A DNA stretch of 64,000 bases, from positions 52,572 to 116,571 of the forward strand of contig CAIMVD010000088.1 in the NCBI GenBank assembly GCA_903844815.1. The letters run 5' to 3'. Below the pieces are notes generated by a model, which worked only from the letters and a program-made list of their open reading frames with translations, searched no databases and had not been told where the DNA came from. The translations under genes and the position numbers were made by a program. Shown here piece by piece: positions 32,221-41,080 of the stretch. The DNA comes from an uncultured Bacteroidota bacterium (GTDB lineage Bacteria > Bacteroidota > Bacteroidia > Bacteroidales > VadinHA17). The number at the start of each line of letters is the position of its first letter. Position 1 is the first letter of the stretch.

Positions 32221-34323
32221 ATGAGATACTATAAAATTCAAATCATAGCACTTGCATGTTTTCTGCATTATGGAATTGCATACACTCAGGGCCAGTCCAA
32301 AAAACCTCAGTCGTTCAAGGCCTCAATACAATTATCGGCAAAGGTATACAGCGACAGCATAGTGCTTCGCTGGGCTCCCGATGCTCCCGGGGCATGGACA
32401 ACTGCCAACCAGTTCGGTTATGCCATTGAACGCACAGAGGTTCCTGCAACCGGGACATTTGATCCGGCAGCGTATAAACGTCTTAACTCCAGTCCGGTAA
32501 AGCCATGGCCGCTTGACAAATGGGCATCAATTGCCGGGGAAAAGGCAGAAAACAGCATGGCCGCCGTAGCTGCACAGGCTCTGTATGGGAAAAGTTTTTC
32601 CAGCACCGGAACCAGTTTAGTGCAGATGGCTGACGAATATTCCAACCGATGGTCGTTTGCTTTGCTTGCTGCCGACATGAACCAGCCAACAGCAACCGCC
32701 CTCGGGCTTCGTTTTGCCGACAAAAACATTAAAAACGGGAACGTTTACATTTACAGGGTTTTGTGTTTGGCTGACACTTCGTTATTCAATATTGAAACAG
32801 GTTATACTGTGGCTAATACAGCTGACGTAATTCAGATACCGGTACCTTTGATTAGCAAAGCCACTGAAATGGAAAATGCCATTAAGCTTGAATGGGACAG
32901 GACTTTTCATGAAAAGGCATTCTCTGCATATTGGATTGAGAGGTCAGGCGACCTGGGCAAAACATATAACAGACTTACCAAGGTTCCGTTTCTGAATCCG
33001 CAAAACGATATGCGTGAGAAGAGTAGTGTATTTTTATATACTGATTCCCTTAAGGAGAATTATAAACCATTTATTTACAGGATTATTGGCATAACTTCGT
33101 TTGGTGAGGTCAGCAAGCCTTCACAGGCTGTTACCGCCATGGGGCGAGATAAAACCCCGCCAGCTGCTCCCGAAAAGGTGAAAGCTGAATCAACCGGAGG
33201 ATCTGTTATTAAGCTTTCGTGGGAAAAGAAATCGGAGGAAAAGGATCTGAAAGGATTTATAATCGGGCGCAGCAGCAGTTCTTCAGATGGTTTTCAGCCT
33301 TTGTTTGAAAATCCTCTGCCTCCCTCAGCCAGATCGTGGACGGACCCAAATGCGGATGTAACTACTACAAACTACTATGTTGTGGCTGCGGTCGATACGG
33401 CTGGAAATGGTAATGTTTCAATGATTTCGTACGGAATGATTGTCGATTCGATCCCCCCGGCGCCACCGGTCAACCTGAAAGGTAGTATAGACAGCCTTGG
33501 CATTGTGCGAATCTCATGGAATTTTGGAAGGGAACCCGATTTAGCAGGGTATATGGTTTATTTCTCAAACGACTCTGCTCATATATTTTCGAGCACCACG
33601 CCACAGCCACTACGCGATACTACCTACACTGACACAATAACTCTTAAAACTCTTTCAAAGAGAATATATTTTAAAATCAAATCCGTGGATGTTACCTACA
33701 ACTATTCTCCTTTCTCGGCCTTGCTTGAACTTAGGAAGCCCGATAAGCTACCGCCTACATCACCGGTAATCTCGTCATATAAAGTAATGGAAGACGGCAT
33801 CCGGATTGACTGGATTAGCAGCCAGAGCGAAGATGTGACGGAGCATATATTGTTTCGGCGAATAAACAAAGAGAACTGGACAGAATACCGGAAATTTCCT
33901 AAAGCTGAGGTAAGCACCTTAACTGACAAGGATGTAAAACCGGGGTCGGATTATTCATACAAATTGATCTCTGTCGACGAATCGGGCAATAAATCAAAAC
34001 CATCAGTTGAAATGACCCTGAAATTTACAGGCAGCCTTACTGCCCAATCGGTATCAAACATATTTGTTTCAATAACCTCCAATAAAAACGGAATCCTTGT
34101 GAATTGGAACTATCCTGTGGAGGGAAATTACCGCTTCGTGGTTTACAGGGCAGTAAACGGAGGTAATTTTCTTACTGTCGAAACTACAGAACAACGAAAC
34201 ACCTCATTTACAGATAAAAACGTAAAAACAGGGTTTAGTTATGAATATCAGGTTCGTGCATTTTTTAAGGATGGTAAGAAATCTGCTCTCGGTAAAGTGG
34301 CCCAAATTATTTATAATCAGTAG
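32221..34323 (+). CDS. Exported fibronectin type III repeat protein
   Basis: 700 residues with a signal peptide (MRYYKIQIIALACFLHYGIAYTQ split after YTQ). After an N-terminal region of about 200 residues with a W-rich motif, four to five Fn3-like modules follow, seen as recurring IKLEWDR, VIKLSWEKK, VRISWNFG, IRIDWIS and ILVNWNY strands, each preceded by PPAAPEKV, PPAPPVNL or PPTSPVI linkers. There is no visible enzyme domain or sorting signal. It is 49 bases downstream of the TANFOR gene and is probably in the same transcript. The likely role is binding or structural at the cell surface. Confidence 0.85.
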   Translation: MRYYKIQIIALACFLHYGIAYTQGQSKKPQSFKASIQLSAKVYSDSIVLRWAPDAPGAWTTANQFGYAIERTEVPATGTFDPAAYKRLNSSPVKPWPLDKWASIAGEKAENSMAAVAAQALYGKSFSSTGTSLVQMADEYSNRWSFALLAADMNQPTATALGLRFADKNIKNGNVYIYRVLCLADTSLFNIETGYTVANTADVIQIPVPLISKATEMENAIKLEWDRTFHEKAFSAYWIERSGDLGKTYNRLTKVPFLNPQNDMREKSSVFLYTDSLKENYKPFIYRIIGITSFGEVSKPSQAVTAMGRDKTPPAAPEKVKAESTGGSVIKLSWEKKSEEKDLKGFIIGRSSSSSDGFQPLFENPLPPSARSWTDPNADVTTTNYYVVAAVDTAGNGNVSMISYGMIVDSIPPAPPVNLKGSIDSLGIVRISWNFGREPDLAGYMVYFSNDSAHIFSSTTPQPLRDTTYTDTITLKTLSKRIYFKIKSVDVTYNYSPFSALLELRKPDKLPPTSPVISSYKVMEDGIRIDWISSQSEDVTEHILFRRINKENWTEYRKFPKAEVSTLTDKDVKPGSDYSYKLISVDESGNKSKPSVEMTLKFTGSLTAQSVSNIFVSITSNKNGILVNWNYPVEGNYRFVVYRAVNGGNFLTVETTEQRNTSFTDKNVKTGFSYEYQVRAFFKDGKKSALGKVAQIIYNQ

Positions 34324-34401
34324 ACCCCAGGCCAGCAACACAAAGTGCAAAGGAACATTTTTACACTTCTCGCTTTACTTCCGGTTTTTACTAAATTTAT
34401 G

Positions 34402-34409
34402 TAGGTTTG
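34402..34409 (+). promoter_or_regulatory. Candidate -7 element for uvrB
   Basis: TAGGTTTG followed by C matches TAnnTTTG exactly and sits 25 bases before the uvrB ATG. The expected -33 TTTG is not present at the right distance. Confidence 0.45.
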
Positions 34410-34434
34410 CAGTTTTATAAATGATTTTTCTGCA

Positions 34435-36450
34435 ATGGACTTTAAATTAGTATCCGATTTCCAGCCTACAGGCGACCAGCCGGAGGCCATTCGTCAGCTC
34501 GTAGAAGGTCTCGACAAGGGTGTCCCTTTTCAGACCCTTCTCGGAGTGACAGGTTCCGGAAAGACATTCACTGTAGCAAATGTTATAGAGAAAGTGAATC
34601 GTCCTGTTCTTGTCCTGAGCCATAATAAAACCCTTGCAGCCCAGCTCTACGGTGAGTTCAAACAGTTTTTTCCCGAAAACAGGGTAGAGTATTTTGTTTC
34701 ATATTATGATTATTACCAGCCTGAAGCCTACCTGCCTGTCACGGATACCTATATAGAAAAGGACCTGGCTATTAATGAGGAAATTGAGAAACTGCGTCTC
34801 AGCGCAACTTCTTCGTTGCTTTCAGGGCGTAAGGACATAATAGTAGTATCATCAGTATCCTGCATTTATGGAATTGGAAATCCTGAGGATTTTCATTCCA
34901 ATACAATTCATATCAGAGCCGGTCAGAATTTCGGGAGAAATCAGTTCCTTCGAAAGCTTGTAGACAGTCTCTATTCCAGAAATGAACTTGAATTCAAACA
35001 TGGCACTTTCAGGGTCAGGGGAGATACTGTGGACATATTTCCTGCGTATGCCGACATCGCAGTAAGGGTGGTTTATTTCGGTGACCAGATTGAAGAGATA
35101 TATTCATTCGAACCACTCGACGGGCACAGGCTTGAAATACTTAATGAATATATTATTTATCCTGCAAATATCTTTGTAACAACCAGGGAGCGTATCAATC
35201 AGGCTATCAATTTCATTCAGGATGACATGATGCGGCAGGTAACCCATTTCAGGGATATTGGCAAAAGGGAGGAGGCCAAAAGGCTTGAGCAGAGGGTCCA
35301 GTACGATCTTGAGATGATAAAAGAATTAGGATACTGCAGCGGAATAGAGAATTACTCCCGGTATTTCGACGGAAGGAAACCCGGCACAAGGCCCTTCTGC
35401 CTGCTCGATTACTTCCCTGACAATTTCATAACAGTTATTGATGAAAGTCATGTGAGCGTTCCTCAGGTACGGGCTATGTATGGCGGCGACCATTCGCGCA
35501 AACAGACACTCGTGGAGTTCGGTTTCAGGCTGCCCTCGGCACTCGACAACCGGCCTATGAGGATAGAAGAGTTCGAAGCACTGACAGGCCAGACTATTTT
35601 TGTCAGCGCAACCCCGGCCGATTATGAACTGGAAAAGAGTGAAGGTGTTTATGTCGACCAGGTGATAAGGCCAACAGGATTACTGGATCCACCAATTGAG
35701 ATCCGCCCAAGCCTGAATCAGATTGACGATCTGATGGCTGAAATAAGGAAAAGGACCAGTATTGGGGAGAGGACCCTCGTGACCACAATTACAAAAAGAA
35801 TGGCTGAAGAACTATCCGCATATCTGCTGAGGTTTGATATTAAATGCCGCTATATACATTCTGAGATAGATACCCTTGAACGTATTGACATCATGGAGAG
35901 TCTTCGTGCCGGAATAATTGATGTGATTGTTGGGGTTAACCTTCTCAGGGAAGGACTTGATCTGCCAGAGGTTTCACTTGTTGCCATTCTTGATGCTGAC
36001 AAGGAAGGTTTTCTCAGATCATCAAGGTCGCTTACCCAGACTGCCGGAAGAGCAGCACGTAATCTTAACGGCAGGGTGATAATGTATGCCGATAACATTA
36101 CACGAAGCATGAAGCAAACGATTGAGGAGACAAACAGGAGAAGGGAAAAGCAGATGAAATACAATGAAGATATGGGGATTACACCCACCCAGATCAGAAA
36201 AAAAACAGGTTCGGCACTCAGCGGCCTTACACGCAAAGGACCAGTGGTTAATGCATACATTGAACCTGAAAAGCCTGATATCGCCGCCGATCCGGTTGTA
36301 AAATATATGAACAGGCCGGCGCTTGAAAAGGCTATAGAAAAGACAAGGAAAAGTATGGAAAAAGCAGCTTCTGACCTTGACTTTATTGAAGCAGCACGTT
36401 TCAGAGATGAGATGGTGGATCTTCAGTCGCTTTTGAGAGGAAAGCAGTAG
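34435..36450 (+). CDS. uvrB: Excinuclease ABC subunit B
   Basis: 671 residues, normal length. Walker A GVTGSGKT (37-44), the beta-hairpin region with YYDYYQPEAYLP, DESHVSVPQVRAMYGGD as the Walker B region, helicase motif VI QTAGRAARN, and a C-terminal UVR motif (DFIEAARFRDEM). UvrB verifies DNA damage and recruits UvrC in nucleotide excision repair. Convergent with the downstream methyltransferase gene, with nine bases between stop codons. Confidence 0.97.
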   Translation: MDFKLVSDFQPTGDQPEAIRQLVEGLDKGVPFQTLLGVTGSGKTFTVANVIEKVNRPVLVLSHNKTLAAQLYGEFKQFFPENRVEYFVSYYDYYQPEAYLPVTDTYIEKDLAINEEIEKLRLSATSSLLSGRKDIIVVSSVSCIYGIGNPEDFHSNTIHIRAGQNFGRNQFLRKLVDSLYSRNELEFKHGTFRVRGDTVDIFPAYADIAVRVVYFGDQIEEIYSFEPLDGHRLEILNEYIIYPANIFVTTRERINQAINFIQDDMMRQVTHFRDIGKREEAKRLEQRVQYDLEMIKELGYCSGIENYSRYFDGRKPGTRPFCLLDYFPDNFITVIDESHVSVPQVRAMYGGDHSRKQTLVEFGFRLPSALDNRPMRIEEFEALTGQTIFVSATPADYELEKSEGVYVDQVIRPTGLLDPPIEIRPSLNQIDDLMAEIRKRTSIGERTLVTTITKRMAEELSAYLLRFDIKCRYIHSEIDTLERIDIMESLRAGIIDVIVGVNLLREGLDLPEVSLVAILDADKEGFLRSSRSLTQTAGRAARNLNGRVIMYADNITRSMKQTIEETNRRREKQMKYNEDMGITPTQIRKKTGSALSGLTRKGPVVNAYIEPEKPDIAADPVVKYMNRPALEKAIEKTRKSMEKAASDLDFIEAARFRDEMVDLQSLLRGKQ

Positions 36451-36459
36451 GCTATACTG

Positions 36460-37317
36460 TTATCTCGAATGAACTTCCGTGCTTTTCTGGCGGACTGCAT
36501 TCCAGTTTCTTTTCCGCTCCCCTGAAGTCACAGTGCCCGACAGATCACCATTAGATTCAGGTTTCCCTGAGTACTTTTCTTCTTTCAGGGTGAAAGTAAA
36601 TAAATCGCCGTTAATTCTGCCATCTCTGATTATTATACTGTCACTGCCTTTTTTATAATTTCCAAAGAAGTTCTGGAAGTCCTGATTAATTTTTAGTTCA
36701 CCTTCGCCAAGTTTATATGATCCCTCTATTTTTGCCGGTACTATCCACATGAGAGCTGTATACCAGTTTGTCCATTGGGAATCGGCAGTTACCTCGTAGT
36801 CAGGTTCCCATTTTCCCATATTGAAGGTGTTTGAAACAATGCGCGTGCCTGGTTTGAGGTCAAGCAGCCTTGGCCTTAGTTTCAGATTAATATCAGGAAG
36901 GAGAAACATTGTTATCACTGTGGCTTCCGACAGATCATATTCAAACAGATCAGCCTTTATGAATGTCGCTCTTTCGCTGACACCGGCTTCTTCGGCATTT
37001 TTTCTGGATAATTGCACCATTTCAGGATTATACTCAATCCCCAGGGCTCTTGCTCCAAGTTTTGCTGCGGCAATTACTGTCCTCCCGTCGCCTGAACCAA
37101 GATCAATAAGGTAATCATCAGGACCGGCATCAGCGATTTCGAGCATCTTCTTTACAAGTTCATCAGGAGTAGGGACCCAAATAACATCCTTACCAGCCTG
37201 TCCGACCCTTGGTACGAATGAGCTGTCCTTTAAATTATTCTGAGATCTTAGAATAGCAGGAAAGCATAAAAACAGAAAAAGTATAACCTCAGCATTTGAA
37301 AAACGGTATGGTTTCAT
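36460..37317 (-). CDS. Class I SAM-methyltransferase-like protein with a signal peptide
   Basis: 285 residues. An N-terminal hydrophobic signal (VILFLFLCFPAILRSQ) precedes a Rossmann methyltransferase domain with motif I DLGSGDG (72-78), GARALGIEYNPEMV as the acidic-loop region and VSNTF later. The C-terminal 100 residues form a separate beta-rich tail. Related predicted proteins with signal peptides occur in other bacteria. SAM is not known to be available in the periplasm, so either the hydrophobic segment anchors the domain on the cytoplasmic side or the protein has lost methylation. No substrate can be proposed. Confidence 0.82.
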   Translation of the reverse strand: MKPYRFSNAEVILFLFLCFPAILRSQNNLKDSSFVPRVGQAGKDVIWVPTPDELVKKMLEIADAGPDDYLIDLGSGDGRTVIAAAKLGARALGIEYNPEMVQLSRKNAEEAGVSERATFIKADLFEYDLSEATVITMFLLPDINLKLRPRLLDLKPGTRIVSNTFNMGKWEPDYEVTADSQWTNWYTALMWIVPAKIEGSYKLGEGELKINQDFQNFFGNYKKGSDSIIIRDGRINGDLFTFTLKEEKYSGKPESNGDLSGTVTSGERKRNWNAVRQKSTEVHSR

Positions 37318-37377
37318 CTGTGCCCTCCTTTCTGGTATCTGACCAAGAATTCTTTTGAAAACATTAAAATTAGGAAA

Positions 37378-38502
37378 TTAATTTGTATTATCTATCAGGG
37401 AATTAACATAATCGGCTATTGAAAGTGAAGCGGTAAGAGCAGGTGATTCCATTCCGATAAGGTTTATAAAGCCAGGGAAGCCTCTGTTGCTTTCTTCCAT
37501 TATATAAAAGTCCATTTGAGGATCACCCGGTTTTTGGATCTTCGGACGTATACCAGCCATTTCAGGCGCGATATCATCGTATTCGAGAAAAGGGAGAAAC
37601 TTTTTTGCCGACCTGTAGAAATCTCCCTGCCTGGAAACAGTTAGTTTATAGTCATATATATTTGAATCAAGATATTTGACATCGGGTCCAAGCTTCACTC
37701 CTCCTCCCATGTCAACTGTGACATGTATACCGATACCTTCCATATTAGGATGGGGAACAGGATATATAAGTCTGTTTATAAGATGATTCTTCGGAGGATT
37801 TATCCTGAAGTATTCCCCCTTGCAGAAGTGTATTTTAAGAGATTCATCCTTTATGCCAACCATCTCTGCTATCGTGTCTGAAGCCAGTCCTGCCGAATTG
37901 ACGATAATCCTTGTAGTAAAGCAGTATGTGTTTTTTTCTGCATCCATTATTGTGACTTCGTAGCCCCCGTTAATCTGTTTGACTGATATAACCTCGCTTA
38001 GGTATGCTATCTGTACTCCGTTATTAATCGAATTTGTTTCGTACTGTTTCATAAGTGAATGAGTGTCGATGATACCAGTGGAGGGAGAAAAAAGGGCCTT
38101 AAGAGCAAAGATGTTAGGTTCAAGTTCGGAAATTTCCCGGCTGTTCATCATAATAAGATCATCAACACCATTGATGAGGGCAGTTTTTTGTATTCCTTCT
38201 AATTGGGGAAGTTCTTCCTCTGAAGTAGCGACAATCAGCTTTCCACAGTTCTTATGGGGAACGGAATACTTTCTGCAATATTCATAAAGCATCTTCTTTC
38301 CTTTAAGGCATAATCGGGCCTTCAGACTGTTTTCAGGATAATAGATGCCTGCATGTATTACTTCGCTGTTCCTGGAGCTTGTCTCCTGCCCGAAAGTATC
38401 ATGTTTCTCCAGGACAAAAACGCTGCTGTATCTGGCTGAAAGTTTTTCAGCGATTGCCAGGCCAACAACGCCTGCCCCAATGATTGTTATCTCTGCATCC
38501 AT
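37378..38502 (-). CDS. lhgO: L-2-hydroxyglutarate oxidase/dehydrogenase (LhgO-like)
   Basis: 374 residues of the DAO flavoprotein family. The FAD-binding motif is IIGAGVVGLAIAEKL (G9, G11, G14). SSRNSEVIHAGIYYP and GIHVTVDMGGGVKLGPD are typical of L-2-hydroxyglutarate oxidases, which convert L-2-hydroxyglutarate to 2-oxoglutarate and pass electrons to the quinone pool or oxygen. Other DAO-family oxidases are possible. Upstream of the exported methyltransferase gene on the same strand with a gap of 60 bases; no functional link is apparent. Confidence 0.85.
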   Translation of the reverse strand: MDAEITIIGAGVVGLAIAEKLSARYSSVFVLEKHDTFGQETSSRNSEVIHAGIYYPENSLKARLCLKGKKMLYEYCRKYSVPHKNCGKLIVATSEEELPQLEGIQKTALINGVDDLIMMNSREISELEPNIFALKALFSPSTGIIDTHSLMKQYETNSINNGVQIAYLSEVISVKQINGGYEVTIMDAEKNTYCFTTRIIVNSAGLASDTIAEMVGIKDESLKIHFCKGEYFRINPPKNHLINRLIYPVPHPNMEGIGIHVTVDMGGGVKLGPDVKYLDSNIYDYKLTVSRQGDFYRSAKKFLPFLEYDDIAPEMAGIRPKIQKPGDPQMDFYIMEESNRGFPGFINLIGMESPALTASLSIADYVNSLIDNTN

Positions 38503-39158
38503 CTTATAATAGTTTAGGCATCATTCTTTCAAAAATAATTTAAAATAGCTGTTTCAGTGTTAAAAGTGCAGAATAAAAATATCAGGTGATGAAAACCTCC
38601 GGTTTTATTATAAATATACCCGGCAAAGCCAGGTATGCTTAATTCCGGTTTCCAGCCGATTCAGGAAAAAAATGACGCTTTAGGGCTTTTTTTCTTCAGA
38701 GGCTATCGCTTTTTTGTCCGGCAAGAAAGGGTATTAATTCGTATTTATATGATGTAAGTAGCAGAATATCTGTAAAATAAAAATGTATTTAAGATTCCGG
38801 ACCATTTTATCCTTTGTCAATACCAGCCCTCCGTTCGTCAAAACCACAGGAGTTTATAAAATTGCCTGACTGCTTGTATTAAGATGCAGGTAATCAATAA
38901 TATGATACGGATAGATATCACTATTTTGCTGATATTGCGAGGTTCAGCCATAAATTGAGGACCGTTTTTGACGAATAGAGGCTTTTGTGCTTCTAACGAA
39001 TTCATATTGCAAATGAAGGTGCTATTTTGAAGGACCAACAATAATCAACACATCTCATTTGACCATTTATTGGGCATTTGCCGTTTGTGGGGGAAGCTGC
39101 TAAGGTATATTTTTACATCAGGAGTTTACATCAGTTTTAATTAATAAAAAGTTCAGCC
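38503..39158. other. Long non-coding leader region, copy A (656 bases)
   Basis: No plus-strand gene is visible. The part from about 38748 onward is duplicated at about 40056-40466. It contains the inverted repeat TTCGTCAAAA (38834-38843)/TTTTGACGAA (38966-38975) and the promoter at 39084-39113. A minus-strand frame of 67 codons (38838-39041) has an equally long counterpart in copy B. Bases 38503-38747 are AT-rich and show nothing I recognise. Confidence 0.6.
39084..39113 (+). promoter_or_regulatory. Promoter of the duplicated gene, copy A
   Basis: TTTG (39084-39087), 18 bases, TATATTTT (39106-39113). The same two boxes at the same spacing recur in copy B, and the sequence around them (CCATTTATTGGGCATTTG and TATTTTTACATCA) is conserved. 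The -7 box departs from TAnnTTTG only in its last base. Confidence 0.65.
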
Positions 39159-39704
39159 ATGGAAACCACAACAATCACAACTGAAAGAAGAGCGGAAAAT
39201 AATTTCGGAATTAGCAAATCTTTATCAGAACAGGCAGCTTCAAGTGAGGTTATGGAAAACCTGATCGCAGAAGGAGGAGAAAATTTCCTTAACTATCTCG
39301 ATCGTCAGGGGCTGGTTAACGATCCTAACACTCTTGTACTTTCCTCAAATCACCACTATTATTATGATGACAGCGAATTAGAGGGAGTAACCACTCTTAT
39401 CAATATGAAAAAGCTGAACCTGATCAGTCATCTGGACGGTTTCCTGAATACATTGTGCAACGTTATGGCGCCTGAGACAAATTTCATCGGATGTTTTTCC
39501 GACAGCGATAATGAAAAAGATAATGGATTATACAACAGGTTATACAAGAGTCTGATCAATTTTCTTGATTCAAGGACTGACAAAGATATTGACAGAAAAG
39601 ATGTTTCCAGGATACTTGAAACACAGGGATACAAAATTATGGATATGACAGTAATAAACGGTCTGACATATTTCAGGACTCAGTATATAGGGGATGCAGC
39701 ATAG
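39159..39704 (+). CDS. Conserved 181-residue protein, copy A (unrecognised, methyltransferase-like C-terminal half)
   Basis: 181 residues, no signal peptide. The sequence is about 90% identical to copy B from residue 27 on, while the first 26 residues differ strongly. The part from YYYDDSELEGVTTLINMKKLN through NFIGCFSD to ILETQGYKIMDMTVINGLTYF resembles, to my eye, the C-terminal half of Rossmann methyltransferase-like proteins found in Bacteroidota polysaccharide clusters (INLKK-N near the start, a FIGC strand, then an L-E-x-x-G-x-K-x-x-D turn). There is no SAM-binding glycine motif. The function is unknown. The gene has its own promoter and terminator. Confidence 0.75.
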   Translation: METTTITTERRAENNFGISKSLSEQAASSEVMENLIAEGGENFLNYLDRQGLVNDPNTLVLSSNHHYYYDDSELEGVTTLINMKKLNLISHLDGFLNTLCNVMAPETNFIGCFSDSDNEKDNGLYNRLYKSLINFLDSRTDKDIDRKDVSRILETQGYKIMDMTVINGLTYFRTQYIGDAA

Positions 39705-39770
39705 ATTCATTCAGAAAAAGTATTTGGGGTTAAGATTTTTTTCATAGGACAGATTTAGGTAGGTACGTCA

Positions 39771-39807
39771 GGAGAGGGTCAGTTTTACTGTCCCTCTCCC
39801 TGTTTTT
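39771..39807 (+). terminator. Rho-independent terminator of copy A
   Basis: GGAGAGGG pairs with CCCTCTCC around an inner CAG-TTTTA-CTG hairpin, followed by TGTTTTT. Nearly the same structure follows copy B and ftcD. Confidence 0.88.
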
Positions 39808-40392
39808 ATTTCATTTGGTCAGATATTTGAAATTTTCGTGTACTTAGTTATTACCCTCTTTCCTGAATTTCCGGGTGAATTTTTTTCTTCTGAATATGAA
39901 ACGGAGCTGGTTTCATACACCAAATCATTGAATACAGTCCGGGCAGAATTAAAACTGTTTTTTATAAAATCCATAAAAAATGATGTTTTCACCTTTTTTT
40001 GTCGCTGATGAAGTAGTGTTTTTGCATAACAAAAATAAAAATATTGTCCTTTAAATATGGTGTAAGTAGTTTAAATACAATTAAATACCTAGATAATGGG
40101 CAGTATTGCATGTTTTTCATTTTGGTCAATAATAGCCAGCCGTTCGTCAAAAGCCTAAAAATGCTGAATTTAGGCAAATACATGCATCTATAATGCATAT
40201 AATCAAATAAATAGACCCGTTTTTTATTCCTGTTTTAAGCGAAAAATGATGTTTTGTCATAAATCTGAGGTTGTTTTTGACGAATAGATGATTTTTAGGT
40301 GTTAATGAATTCATATAGCTAATGAAAGTGCCAATTTGAAGGATAAACATAAATAAGCACTTCTCAATTGGCCATTTATTGGGCATTTGACG

Positions 40393-40422
40393 TTTGTAGG
40401 AGATATCTTTTAGGTATATTTT
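40393..40422 (+). promoter_or_regulatory. Promoter of the duplicated gene, copy B
   Basis: TTTG (40393-40396), 18 bases, TATATTTT (40415-40422), identical boxes and spacing to copy A. Confidence 0.65.
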
Positions 40423-40466
40423 TACATCAACAGATTTAATAAAAATTAATGCAAAATACTTCAGCC

Positions 40467-41012
40467 ATGGAAACCACAACAATCACCTCTGAAAAAAATG
40501 CTGCAAGCAATTTTAACCAAGTCAATACTTCGACTGAGATTACAGCTTCAAGTGAGGTTATGGATAACCTGATCGCAGAAGGAGGAGAAAACTTCCTTAA
40601 CTATCTCAACCGTCAGGGCCTGGTAAACGATCCTAACACTCTTGTACTTTCCTCAAATCACCATTATTATTATGATGACAGTGAATTGCTGGGAGTTACT
40701 ACCCTTGTAAACATGAAGAAGCTGAATATGATTAGCCACCTGGACGGTTTCCTGAACACCTTATGCACAGTGATGGCGCCTGAGACAAATTTTATCGGAT
40801 GCTTCTCCGACAGCGACAATCAGAAGGATAATGGATTTTACAACAGATTATACAAAGGTCTCATCAATTTTCTTGATTCAAAGACCGACAACGACATAGA
40901 CAGAAAAGCAGTATCCCGCATACTTGAAACACAGGGATATAAGATTATGGATATGACAGTCATAAACGGGCTGACATATTTCAGGTCGCAGTATATTGGA
41001 AATGCTGCCTAG
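40467..41012 (+). CDS. Conserved 181-residue protein, copy B (unrecognised)
   Basis: 181 residues from ATG 40467, chosen because it aligns with the copy A start (METTTIT in both); the frame is open six codons further upstream. Compared with copy A there are about 14 substitutions in the last 155 residues and a diverged N-terminal 26 residues. NHHYYYDDSELLGVTT, NFIGCFSDSDN and DMTVINGLTYF are kept intact. No known domain can be assigned with confidence, and no SAM-binding motif is seen. The equal lengths and conserved control regions argue that both copies are functional. Confidence 0.75.
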   Translation: METTTITSEKNAASNFNQVNTSTEITASSEVMDNLIAEGGENFLNYLNRQGLVNDPNTLVLSSNHHYYYDDSELLGVTTLVNMKKLNMISHLDGFLNTLCTVMAPETNFIGCFSDSDNQKDNGFYNRLYKGLINFLDSKTDNDIDRKAVSRILETQGYKIMDMTVINGLTYFRSQYIGNAA

Positions 41013-41080
41013 TATCATTTCCTTCCAGAAATTGAGAAGATAGCTTTTAGATTCATTGAACAGATTTAGGTAGGACGTTA

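Larger units (their letters stand above)
38748..39807 (+). repeat. Tandem duplication, unit A (leader, gene, terminator)
   Basis: Unit A and unit B (40056-41116) align from TATGATGTAAGTAG (TATGGTGTAAGTAG in B) through the terminators, with a period of 1309 bases. The distances from inverted repeat to ATG (325 and 324) and from ATG to terminator (612 and 614) are almost the same. Coding parts are much more alike than the interior of the leaders. Confidence 0.88.
39705..40466. other. Intergenic region and leader of copy B (762 bases)
   Basis: After the copy A terminator there is an unrecognised AT-rich stretch (39808-40055), then the duplicated leader with the inverted repeat TTCGTCAAAA (40143-40152)/TTTTGACGAA (40275-40284) and the promoter at 40393-40422. 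The interval between the outer edges of the repeats is 142 bases, exactly as in copy A. A 67-codon minus-strand frame within a longer open frame ends at 40147. Confidence 0.6.

Noticed and set aside
40147..40482. Full 111-codon minus-strand frame opposite the start of copy B as a gene
   Set aside because: Its upstream part overlaps the copy B promoter and coding start and has no counterpart in copy A; only the 67-codon part shared by both copies is kept as a low-confidence observation.
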